A DNA stretch of 7,944 bases from Candidatus Woesearchaeota archaeon (lineage in GTDB: Archaea > Nanobdellota > Nanobdellia > Woesearchaeales > UBA583), in NCBI GenBank assembly GCA_007117405.1, contig SKGP01000060.1, forward strand, positions 1 to 7,944, read 5' to 3'. Below the pieces are notes generated by a model. That model did no database searches and was not told where the DNA came from. It was given only the letters and a program-made list of their open reading frames with translations. The translations under genes were made by a program, and so were the position numbers. Shown here piece by piece: positions 1 to 6,006 of the stretch (within the stretch, counting starts at the first letter, position 1; each line of letters starts with the position of its first letter).

Positions 1-10
1 AAAAAGAAAA

Positions 11-22
11 TAATATAAATAA
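11..22 (+). promoter_or_regulatory. TATA-like box of the first gene
   Basis: The AT-rich element TAATATAAATAA is centred about 25 bases before the ATG at 42 and follows a purine-rich stretch (AAAAAGAAAA) that could serve as a BRE. The spacing predicts transcription starting at or next to the start codon. The surroundings are so AT-rich that the box could be fortuitous. Confidence 0.45.
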
Positions 23-41
23 CAATATTAAATTAATTATT

Positions 42-419
42 ATGGCAGGAATTAAAGCTGAATTAAAAATAATCCTTGAAGAAACAGGAAATATCTCAAA
101 AGAGTTTGAAGAAGCATCTGAAATAGTTGTAAAAGAATCCCTTAAAAATGCAGTAATATATTCAAAAAAAAGATTTGAAGAAAAAGAAAAAATAATTAAA
201 AAAACATACAATATAATAGTAAAAAAATATCCAGATATGATGTTGAAATTTAGAAATTATCTCAACACATTTGAAAAAATAAAAGAAATGTTCTATAATG
301 ATTTAGATCGGAATTCATTTAACAAAACTATAATAGAAGCATACTCAACTTCATTTGAAAAACTTGCAAAAGGATTTGAACAAGAATTCAAAGAAGAATT
401 ATACAAAACAATAAACTAA
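42..419 (+). CDS. Small helical, highly charged protein of unknown function (125 aa)
   Basis: I do not recognise this protein. It is 125 residues long, rich in Lys, Glu, Ile and Phe, has no cysteine, and reads as almost entirely alpha-helical. A helical N-terminal stretch (about residues 3-60) is followed by a second helical stretch (about 65-122), which could form a helical hairpin or a coiled-coil oligomer. There is no signal peptide or membrane segment, so it is probably cytoplasmic. The ATG is chosen because an AT-rich TATA-like box lies about 25 bases upstream and no Shine-Dalgarno motif is visible, as with other first genes here. The gene stops at TAA 58 bases before glyS, which has its own promoter, so it is probably a separate transcript. 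The composition matches the neighbouring genes, which supports real coding. Function cannot be inferred. Confidence 0.75.
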   Translation: MAGIKAELKIILEETGNISKEFEEASEIVVKESLKNAVIYSKKRFEEKEKIIKKTYNIIVKKYPDMMLKFRNYLNTFEKIKEMFYNDLDRNSFNKTIIEAYSTSFEKLAKGFEQEFKEELYKTIN

Positions 420-446
420 TCTTAAATAATATAAATCTCAATTAGA

Positions 447-454
447 TTTATAAA
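447..454 (+). promoter_or_regulatory. TATA box of the glyS unit
   Basis: TTTATAAA is centred 27-28 bases before the glyS ATG at 478, the spacing expected for an archaeal TATA box when transcription begins at the start codon. The segment between box and ATG has pyrimidine-rich runs (TTTT at 460-463, TTTTT at 468-472). These could also act as an oligo-T terminator for the preceding gene, since none is visible before the box. Confidence 0.65.
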
Positions 455-477
455 CTCGCTTTTCTTATTTTTAAAAT

Positions 478-2016
478 ATGAAAGAATTAGAAAGCAAAAA
501 ACCAACGATAGAAGAATTTACTGTATTTTGCAAAAAAAAAGGATTTGTATTTCAAGCAGCCCAAATTTATGGAGGTCTTGCTGGATTTTTTGACTTTGGT
601 CCACTTGGTGTTGAAATAAAAAATAATTTAAAAGCTGAATTTTGGAAAAAATTTGTTCTTAAAAGAGAAGATATATTTGGACAAGACGGTTCAATAATTA
701 CAAATCAATCTGTTTGGAAAGCATCGGGCCATGTAGATACTTTTGCAGATTTAGTATTAACAACAAAAGAAACCAAAACTAAACTAAGAGCAGACCATTT
801 TATTGAAGATACATTAAATATTCCAGTAGATGGAATGAATGCTGAAGAAATCAATAGCCTAATAAAAAAACACAATTTAAAATGGAAAGGAGAAGAATTT
901 GAAGAGGTTAAAAATTTCAATCTTATGTTTGTAACTCAAGTGGGTGCCGACGCAAATAAAAATTCAATCGCATATCTAAGACCTGAAACAGCACAAAGTA
1001 TATTTCCAAACTTTAAACAAATAGCAGAAGTATCAAGAGCAAAACTCCCATTTGGAATCGTGCAAATTGGTAAAGCCTTTAGAAATGAGATATCACCTAG
1101 AGATTTTGTTTTCAGAAGCCGTGAATTTGAACAAATGGAAATGGAATACTTCTTCAATCCTAATTCTAAATGTGAATTACTAACAGAAAAACAAAAAAAA
1201 ACTAAAATCATGTTTCTTTCAGCTGAAAACCAAGATAAAGACTCATCAGAAATGATAGAAACTACAATAGAAAAACTTCTAAAAGATAAAAAACTAAATG
1301 AATATCATGCATTCTGGTTAGCAGAATTCTTTAACTGGTTTACAGAAGATATTGGATTCAAATATGAAAATTTAAGAATTAGAGAACATATTAAAACAGA
1401 ACTATCACATTATTCAAAAGGAACTTTTGATATTGACTATAAATATCCTTTTGGATACAAAGAAATGCTTGGTATGGCAAATCGTGGAAATTATGACCTA
1501 AATCAACATCAAGAACACTCAAAACAAAAACTTGAATTTTTTGATGAAGCAAACAAAGAAAAACTTCTTCCTCATGTTATAGAACCTTCACTGGGTGTTG
1601 AAAGATTTTTTATGGCAATTTTAAATGAAACATATATAAATGATGAGAAAAGGGGCAATATTGTTCTAAATTTGCCTCCAAAAATAGCACCATACAAAGT
1701 TGGAGTGTTCCCTCTTGTAAATAAAGAAGAACTGACAAAAGTTGCAAGGGAAATATATGAAGACTTAATAGAAGAAGATATCTCAGCATTTTACGACAGG
1801 TCAGGGTCAGTTGGAAGAAGATATGCAAGAGCAGATGAAATAGGGACTCCATACTGTATAACTGTAGATTTTGAATGTATTGAAGAAGGAAAAGACAATG
1901 GAACTGTAACAATCAGAGATAGGAATACAACTGAGCAAAAAAGATTAAAAGTAGAATCACTTTCAGGAGTTATAATAAGTCTAATTAAAGGAAACCTGAA
2001 ATTTGAGGATTTATAA
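478..2016 (+). CDS. glyS: Glycyl-tRNA synthetase, archaeal/eukaryotic homodimer type
   Basis: This class II synthetase charges tRNA-Gly with glycine, using ATP, in the cytoplasm. At 512 residues it is a plausible length for a compact archaeal form. An N-terminal YGGLAGFFDFGPLG stretch (31-44) is typical of the alpha2 GlyRS family. RADH lies at 104-107 and RPETAQ at 168-173. Class II motif 2 is the FRNEISPRDFVFRSREFEQ segment at 201-219, and motif 3 is EPSLGVERFF at 369-378. An HGTP-type anticodon-binding domain covers about 400-500, with YDRSGSVGRRYARADEIGTP inside it. It is not the bacterial alpha2-beta2 form. The region before RADH lacks the CxxC pair I would expect in many archaeal homologues (see findings). 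The ATG is supported by a TATA box about 27 bases upstream and no Shine-Dalgarno motif. The gene is followed after one base by a membrane-protein gene, presumably in the same operon. Confidence 0.97.
   Translation: MKELESKKPTIEEFTVFCKKKGFVFQAAQIYGGLAGFFDFGPLGVEIKNNLKAEFWKKFVLKREDIFGQDGSIITNQSVWKASGHVDTFADLVLTTKETKTKLRADHFIEDTLNIPVDGMNAEEINSLIKKHNLKWKGEEFEEVKNFNLMFVTQVGADANKNSIAYLRPETAQSIFPNFKQIAEVSRAKLPFGIVQIGKAFRNEISPRDFVFRSREFEQMEMEYFFNPNSKCELLTEKQKKTKIMFLSAENQDKDSSEMIETTIEKLLKDKKLNEYHAFWLAEFFNWFTEDIGFKYENLRIREHIKTELSHYSKGTFDIDYKYPFGYKEMLGMANRGNYDLNQHQEHSKQKLEFFDEANKEKLLPHVIEPSLGVERFFMAILNETYINDEKRGNIVLNLPPKIAPYKVGVFPLVNKEELTKVAREIYEDLIEEDISAFYDRSGSVGRRYARADEIGTPYCITVDFECIEEGKDNGTVTIRDRNTTEQKRLKVESLSGVIISLIKGNLKFEDL
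2005..2008 (+). promoter_or_regulatory. Shine-Dalgarno-like GAGG for the membrane-protein gene
   Basis: GAGG lies in the last codons of glyS, nine bases before the ATG at 2018, and is complementary to the conserved CCUC core of archaeal 16S anti-Shine-Dalgarno sequences. It favours ATG 2018 over the in-frame TTG at 2003, which lies upstream of the motif. Confidence 0.55.
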
Positions 2017-2017
2017 T

Positions 2018-2701
2018 ATGCCAAAAAAAGAAATTGAAAACAATGCAGAAGAAAGAGTAAACAAAATATACATTTACTTTACATGGTTTTTTAGATTTGC
2101 TTTAGTTATTGCACTGATTTTAGAAATATATCAACAAAGATGGCTTTTATTTTTTGTAACTCTGCTCGCATTATTTTTAACCTTTTTTCCAGTTTTTTTT
2201 GAAAAAAAATACAACATATATATTCCCCCAGAATTCCATCTTTTTATTACCATATTCATATATGCATCGATATACCTTGGTGAAGTTCACCGATTCTATG
2301 ACAGATACTGGTGGTGGGACAGTCTTCTTCATGCAGGAGCAGGATTTGCTCTAGGAATAATTGGATTTGCTATTATGTATGTACTTTTCAAATCTAACAA
2401 AATTAAAGCCAGTGCCTCGATGATTGCTTTTTTAGCATTTTGTTTTGCCGTTGCTATGGGAACTCTATGGGAAATATTTGAATTTACAATGGATACAATT
2501 TTTGGTTTAAATATGCAAAAAACACATATAGGAACTGGAGTTACAGATACTATGTATGATTTAATTATCGACTCATTGGGAGCATTAGTTGCATCAATTG
2601 CAGGTTATTTTTACTTAAAAAAAGGAGACTCAAGAATTTACAATAAGTTAGTAAAACACTTTGAAAAAAAGAATCCACATTTATTTAAAAAAAATAAATA
2701 A
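2018..2701 (+). CDS. Six-helix membrane protein resembling YjdF/DUF2238
   Basis: This is a 227-residue integral membrane protein. Hydrophobic helices lie at about 17-38, 41-61, 73-90, 104-124, 133-156 and 180-200, with a basic Lys-rich C-terminal tail likely on the cytoplasmic side. Conserved-looking polar residues sit at helix borders: YDRYWWWDSLLHAGAGF at 94-110, WEIFEF at 151-156, and GTGVTDTMYDLIIDSLGAL at 172-190. The order DR...H...GF, then E..E, then GT..D..D followed by GA, resembles what I recall of the YjdF/DUF2238 family and loosely the VanZ-like proteins. This is recognition by pattern, not by search. No function is established for the family. An in-frame TTG start at 2003 would add five residues, but GAGG at 2005-2008 supports the ATG. 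The gene begins one base after the glyS stop, so co-transcription is very likely, though no functional link is evident. Confidence 0.85.
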   Translation: MPKKEIENNAEERVNKIYIYFTWFFRFALVIALILEIYQQRWLLFFVTLLALFLTFFPVFFEKKYNIYIPPEFHLFITIFIYASIYLGEVHRFYDRYWWWDSLLHAGAGFALGIIGFAIMYVLFKSNKIKASASMIAFLAFCFAVAMGTLWEIFEFTMDTIFGLNMQKTHIGTGVTDTMYDLIIDSLGALVASIAGYFYLKKGDSRIYNKLVKHFEKKNPHLFKKNK

Positions 2702-2737
2702 TTTCAATCTCAAATAAACATAACTCTTTAGGGAATT

Positions 2738-2747
2738 TTTATAAATA
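2738..2747 (+). promoter_or_regulatory. TATA box of argS
   Basis: TTTATAAATA is centred 25-26 bases before the argS ATG at 2768, preceded by a GGGAAT stretch that could be a BRE. The spacing predicts a leaderless transcript. The T run at 2736-2740 overlaps the box and might also help end the upstream glyS transcript. Confidence 0.72.
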
Positions 2748-2767
2748 AAGATATTTTGCAATAATAT

Positions 2768-4492
2768 ATGAAAGAACTCTTAATTGACTTTTTAAAAAAA
2801 ACTATAGAATATGAAATGGATTTTGAAAATCTTATTGAAAAACCAAAAATAGCTGAACATGGTGATTTCTCTCTTCCAGTATTCACATTAGCAAAAGAAT
2901 TAAAAAAATCTCCTCAAATTATAGCAAAAGAATTAGAAGAAAAATTACAAGGAAAACTCCCAGAATTCCTTTCTAAAGTAGTTTCTTTAGGGCCATATCT
3001 AAATTTTTACATAAACAACTCATTAGAAGCCAAATCAATCATAAAAGAATTTGAAAATAGCAGAATTCCTATCTGGAAAACAGAAAAACCACAAAAAATA
3101 GTAATTGAGTTTCCATCCCCAAACACTAATAAAGCTCTCCATATAGGCCACAGCAGAAATATGCTTATAGGATGTTCTCTATCAAAAATACTTGAAAAAA
3201 CAGGAAACAAAGTAATAAAAACTAATATAAACAACGACAGGGGAATAGCAGTTTGCAAAGCAATGCTCTCATACAAACTCTTCGGAGAAAATTCAACACC
3301 TAAATCAAAAAATATGAAGCCAGATGAATTTGTATCATACTTTTATATTTTATATGGAGAAAAAAATAAATCAAACCCTGAACTTGAACTTGACAAGAAA
3401 GCACAGGAAATGCTTGTTATGTGGGAAAATGGAGAAAAAGAAACAAGAAAATTATGGGAAAAAATGTTAAATTGGGTATATGAAGGATACCAGAAAACAT
3501 ACAGAAACTATAAAATGCCAAAATTTGAGAAGGAATATACAGAATCTGAAATTTATGACAAAGGAAAAGATATTGTTCTCAAAGCTCTTAACGATAAAGT
3601 TAAAGGATTTGGAAAAGAAGAAGATGGAGCTGTTTATGTTGACCTCCAAGATATTGGACTTGACAAAAAGTACTTGCTTAGGGGCGATATGACAACACTC
3701 TATATGACACAAGACATATACCTAGCAAAACTTAAAGAAAAAGATTTCAAGGCAGACAAATATATATTTGTAGTGGGACAAGAGCAAGAATACCATTTCA
3801 AAGTTTTATTTGAAATACTTAGTAGGCTTAAATTTTCTGAAGTTGGAAAAAACTACCACTTTGCATATGGATATATATATGACGAAAATGGTAAGAAATT
3901 CTCTTCTAGACTTGGAAATACCATTGGAGCAGATGAGATATATTTTAAAATAGTTGAAAAAGCAAAAGAAAATTTACTAAATAAGGAACTAACCAAAAAT
4001 TTAAGTGAAACAGAACTTGATAAAAGAGCAAAAATTATTGGTTTTGGTGCATTATCATATGCTCTATTAAAACCAAACCCAATATCTTCTATAAACTTTT
4101 CAATGGAGAATGCACTTTCATTTGAAGGAGAAACTGGCCCATACATTCAATATACTTACGCCAGAATACAATCATTAATTAAGAAAAGCAAAACAAATAT
4201 CGATTTTGATATTGACTTCTCAATATACAATGATAAAGAAATGTTATTGATAAAAAACATAAAGCAGTATCCAGAAATTCTAAAAGAGGCTGCTGAAAAA
4301 TATAAAATATCTACAATTGCAAATTACTTGTTATCCATATCCCAACAATTCAATGAAGTTTATCAAAATTCACCAATATTAAAAGCCGAAGATAAAGAGA
4401 AAAAAGCAAGATTACTCCTAGCCCACATAACTGGAGTAACTATAAAAGAAGGATTATCACTGTTAAACATTGATGTTTTAGATGAAATGTAG
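2768..4492 (+). CDS. argS: Arginyl-tRNA synthetase
   Basis: This class I synthetase attaches arginine to tRNA-Arg using ATP, in the cytoplasm. It has 574 residues, a normal length for the family. The N-terminal Arg-tRNA synthetase additional domain covers about 1-90 and includes PKIAEHGDFSLPVF at 26-39. The catalytic core begins with EFPSPNTNKALHIGHSRN at 114-131, with the HIGH signature intact at 125-128. TQDIYLAK lies at 314-321. The KMSKS-equivalent loop is GKKFSSRLGN at 375-384. FSMENALSFEGETGPYIQY at 444-462 leads into the DALR-type all-helical anticodon-binding domain to the C-terminus. The protein ends in Met after a GLSLLNI segment, as ArgRS proteins usually do. The ATG is supported by a TATA box 25-26 bases upstream. 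The gene appears monocistronic: it ends with TAG and is followed by a T run and by the EF-1 beta promoter. Confidence 0.97.
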   Translation: MKELLIDFLKKTIEYEMDFENLIEKPKIAEHGDFSLPVFTLAKELKKSPQIIAKELEEKLQGKLPEFLSKVVSLGPYLNFYINNSLEAKSIIKEFENSRIPIWKTEKPQKIVIEFPSPNTNKALHIGHSRNMLIGCSLSKILEKTGNKVIKTNINNDRGIAVCKAMLSYKLFGENSTPKSKNMKPDEFVSYFYILYGEKNKSNPELELDKKAQEMLVMWENGEKETRKLWEKMLNWVYEGYQKTYRNYKMPKFEKEYTESEIYDKGKDIVLKALNDKVKGFGKEEDGAVYVDLQDIGLDKKYLLRGDMTTLYMTQDIYLAKLKEKDFKADKYIFVVGQEQEYHFKVLFEILSRLKFSEVGKNYHFAYGYIYDENGKKFSSRLGNTIGADEIYFKIVEKAKENLLNKELTKNLSETELDKRAKIIGFGALSYALLKPNPISSINFSMENALSFEGETGPYIQYTYARIQSLIKKSKTNIDFDIDFSIYNDKEMLLIKNIKQYPEILKEAAEKYKISTIANYLLSISQQFNEVYQNSPILKAEDKEKKARLLLAHITGVTIKEGLSLLNIDVLDEM

Positions 4493-4502
4493 ACACAATT
4501 CA

Positions 4503-4507
4503 TTTTT
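4503..4507 (+). terminator. Possible oligo-T terminator after argS
   Basis: A TTTTT run begins 11 bases after the argS stop, upstream of the next promoter. Archaeal transcription often ends at T runs without a hairpin, and none is visible here. In such AT-rich DNA a T5 run is weak evidence. Confidence 0.35.
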
Positions 4508-4530
4508 AAATATAAGATACAACCGACAAG

Positions 4531-4565
4531 TTTATAAATAAGCATTTATAAATTATTTATAAATA
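4531..4565 (+). promoter_or_regulatory. Triple TATA-box promoter of the EF-1 beta/TBP unit
   Basis: Three close copies of TTTATAAATA occupy 4531-4540, 4545-4554 (last base T) and 4556-4565. The second and third belong to a direct repeat of ATTTATAAAT (4544-4553 and 4555-4564) with an 11-base period, about one helical turn. The first and second also form a perfect 9-base inverted repeat (4531-4539 with 4544-4552) around AAGC. The first box is centred 32-33 bases before ATG 4568, predicting a leader of about five bases. The second is centred 27-28 bases before the in-frame ATG at 4577. The third lies too close to either start to serve them normally, so it may act as an additional TBP-binding or operator site. 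Confidence 0.65.
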
Positions 4566-4567
4566 AG

Positions 4568-4840
4568 ATGGCTGATATGATAGTAGTATACAGAATTATG
4601 CCCGAAGACGGCGAAGTAGAATATTCAGAATTGGAAAGCACAGTTAAAGAAATAATTGAAACTTACGACTCTTCTGTAAAAATAAAAGAAATTAATTCAC
4701 ACAATGTTGGATTTGGTCTGCAGGCTGTTAAAATAAAAATTCAAATTGATGAAAAATGTGGAAGCGAAGCTTTAGAAGAAAAAATAAAAAGCAATGAATT
4801 AGTAGGCGATGTTATCGTTGAACTTATGGATAGGTTATAA
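4568..4840 (+). CDS. Elongation factor 1-beta (guanine nucleotide exchange factor)
   Basis: This protein promotes exchange of GDP for GTP on aEF-1 alpha during translation elongation in the cytoplasm. At 90 residues it matches the usual size of the archaeal single-domain protein. It shows the expected alpha-beta sandwich pattern: a first strand ending in the RIMPEDGEV segment (8-16), a helix at about 20-35, then the conserved-looking HNVGFGLQAVKIKIQI segment at 45-60 and a C-terminal strand VGDVIVELMDRL at 79-90. The ATG at 4568 is the conventional start. An alternative Met at residue 4 (ATG 4577) would fit the second TATA box slightly better. The zinc-ribbon gene that often precedes this gene in other archaea is not present just upstream. 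The TBP gene follows after three bases, so the two are almost certainly co-transcribed. Confidence 0.92.
   Translation: MADMIVVYRIMPEDGEVEYSELESTVKEIIETYDSSVKIKEINSHNVGFGLQAVKIKIQIDEKCGSEALEEKIKSNELVGDVIVELMDRL
4832..4835 (+). promoter_or_regulatory. Shine-Dalgarno-like AGGT for the TBP gene
   Basis: AGGT lies eight bases before the TBP start codon at 4844, inside the last codons of EF-1 beta, and can pair with the ACCU part of the archaeal 16S 3' end. This fits an internal operon gene that depends on leadered initiation. Confidence 0.45.
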
Positions 4841-4843
4841 AAA

Positions 4844-5401
4844 ATGGATACAGCAGTTACAAAAATAGTTAATATCGTGATTTCAACATCACTAGATCAC
4901 AAAATACCTCTGGAAAGGCTAATCATGGACCTTCCAAATACAGAGTACAATCCTGAACAATTCCCAGGACTTATCATGAAAACAAAAGACCCAAAAGCAT
5001 CATTTTTAATCTTTTCTTCAGGAAAAGTGGTATGTACAGGTACAAAATCACTTGAAGAAGCAGAGTATGCACTTGAAAGGCTTATTGAATACATGAAAAA
5101 AGTTGACATAACAATAACAATTAAACCTAAAATTAGAGTTGAAAATGTTGTTGCATCATCAGATATTGACATGAAATTAGATTTAAATGAGATTGCAATA
5201 AAATTAACAAATGTTGAATACGAACCAGAACAATTCCCAGGACTTGTTTTCAAAATAAATGATGAAACAAAAGCTACTTTCCTAATATTTGGAAACGGAA
5301 AAATAGTATGTACTGGTACAAAATCAGATAAAGATGTACATGTTGCAATTAAAAACCTTTTACAAGTATTCAAAAGATACAACATTAAATCATATAAATA
5401 A
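4844..5401 (+). CDS. tbp: TATA-binding protein (TBP), basal transcription factor
   Basis: TBP binds the promoter TATA box, bends it, and recruits TFB and RNA polymerase. The 185-residue protein has the two imperfect saddle repeats, about residues 7-85 and 98-175. Each carries a YxPEQFPGL motif (35-43 and 126-134) and a FLIFxxGKxVCTGTKS motif (54-69 and 146-161). The DNA-kinking phenylalanine pairs correspond to F40/F57 and F131/F149, and the central asparagines to N10 and N101. The two repeats are unusually alike. Repeat 2 has one extra residue between its two phenylalanines compared with repeat 1 (18 versus 17 apart). There is no acidic C-terminal tail like that of some euryarchaeal TBPs. 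The gene follows EF-1 beta after three bases, with AGGT eight bases before its ATG. Its upstream operon promoter contains three TATA-like boxes, so autoregulation is possible but unproven. Confidence 0.96.
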   Translation: MDTAVTKIVNIVISTSLDHKIPLERLIMDLPNTEYNPEQFPGLIMKTKDPKASFLIFSSGKVVCTGTKSLEEAEYALERLIEYMKKVDITITIKPKIRVENVVASSDIDMKLDLNEIAIKLTNVEYEPEQFPGLVFKINDETKATFLIFGNGKIVCTGTKSDKDVHVAIKNLLQVFKRYNIKSYK

Positions 5402-5403
5402 TC

Positions 5404-5408
5404 TTTTT
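5404..5408 (+). terminator. Possible oligo-T terminator after TBP
   Basis: A T5 run inside CTTTTTATC lies three bases after the TBP stop, in the 22-base gap between TBP and the convergent minus-strand gene. The position suits an archaeal T-run terminator. No hairpin is seen, and no matching signal for the opposing gene is evident. Confidence 0.4.
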
Positions 5409-5423
5409 ATCTATTAATATTTC

Positions 5424-5957
5424 TCAAATTTGAAAATATCTACCTTCCTTATTAAAAAAAGGAAGTCTTGAAATGTCTTCAGAAAAAGTTATTTCTCTTC
5501 TAGAAGAAGCTAGTTTTATATCATCTTTAACTCTTTCAAAAGGATTTTTCTGATTCCTGCTAACAATATAATAATAAATATAAGTTGGTGCATTTCCATG
5601 AACAATTGAAAGCCACAATCTAGTATTTTCAAATTTATTATACAATGTTTTTTTTGAATATTCTGGAAAATATTTAAAACCATCAAAGAATGGAAAATAA
5701 GAGAAATCATAATCAATAGGTCTTTTTTTACTATCTCTAAATCCTTCTTCTATCTTCAAACCCCACTCATCACTCTCATTAATATATGGGATTAATATTC
5801 TTTCAACACCCCCCATAGTTTCTTTCTCAGAAGCCATAAGAGTTCTACCAATATATGTTTGATTAGTACCTTTTAATGTATATATTCCAATTCCAGAAAT
5901 CTCTGATAACTTACGAGGTATCTTGCTATCAAATGAGAATTGAAGTATATCGGCCAT
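5424..5957 (-). CDS. Putative GIY-YIG domain protein (possible nuclease), 177 aa
   Basis: I propose a GIY-YIG fold. The two strand signatures are at residues 24-26 (GIY) and 35-37 (YIG, continuing as YIGRT), eight residues apart, which is short but tolerable. Candidates for the remaining catalytic residues follow in the family order: R53 in the next helix, E110 in the FENTRLWL segment, and N122 in HGNAPTYIYY. This resembles the Arg, Glu and Asn of I-TevI-type domains. The region between (about 65-105) is rich in aromatic residues and longer than in minimal domains. Known members cut DNA in repair, restriction or homing, but no role can be chosen here. There is no added DNA-binding domain, signal peptide or membrane helix. 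The start is supported by a TATA box 24-25 bases upstream. The gene converges on TBP, lies downstream of the surface-protein gene, and ends with TGA. Confidence 0.6.
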   Translation of the reverse strand: MADILQFSFDSKIPRKLSEISGIGIYTLKGTNQTYIGRTLMASEKETMGGVERILIPYINESDEWGLKIEEGFRDSKKRPIDYDFSYFPFFDGFKYFPEYSKKTLYNKFENTRLWLSIVHGNAPTYIYYYIVSRNQKNPFERVKDDIKLASSRREITFSEDISRLPFFNKEGRYFQI

Positions 5958-5976
5958 AAGATATTAACAACTTCAA

Positions 5977-5986
5977 TATTTATAAA
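5977..5986 (-). promoter_or_regulatory. TATA box of the GIY-YIG gene
   Basis: On the minus strand this reads TTTATAAATA and is centred 24-25 bases before the ATG at 5957. It predicts a leaderless transcript independent of the large surface-protein gene upstream. Confidence 0.68.
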
Positions 5987-5994
5987 GTTTACAC

Positions 5995-6000
5995 AAAAAA
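5995..6000 (-). terminator. Oligo-T terminator of the surface-protein gene
   Basis: On the minus strand a T6 run (inside TTATTTTTTGTG) begins six bases after the stop codon of the surface-protein gene. It lies about eight bases before the TATA box of the next gene. This fits a hairpin-free archaeal terminator and would insulate the two minus-strand units. Confidence 0.5.
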
Positions 6001-6006
6001 TAAATT

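Noticed and set aside
420..477. Search for a T-box, riboswitch or tRNA near the synthetase genes
   Set aside because: The gaps before glyS (58 bases) and argS (66 bases) are too short. They hold only promoter elements, and no structured element was seen.
1629..1740. Possible C/D-box RNA (ATGATGA near 1630, CTGA near 1730)
   Set aside because: The boxes are about 100 bases apart, inside conserved glyS codons, and have no paired terminal stem.
2003..2017. TTG start for the membrane protein, overlapping the glyS end
   Set aside because: The Shine-Dalgarno-like GAGG at 2005-2008 lies downstream of this TTG and is correctly spaced for ATG 2018.
705..2024. Several minus-strand open frames of 71-100 codons opposite glyS
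   Set aside because: All are antisense shadows of a complete, well-conserved synthetase, with low-complexity hydrophobic translations and no promoter.
3480..3692. A 70-codon plus-strand frame inside argS
   Set aside because: It overlaps the catalytic region of ArgRS in another frame and has no start signals.
4897..5385. A 162-codon open frame on the minus strand opposite TBP
   Set aside because: It lies wholly within the clear TBP gene, its translation has no recognisable domain, and it has no promoter box. It is explained by the base composition of the TBP codons.
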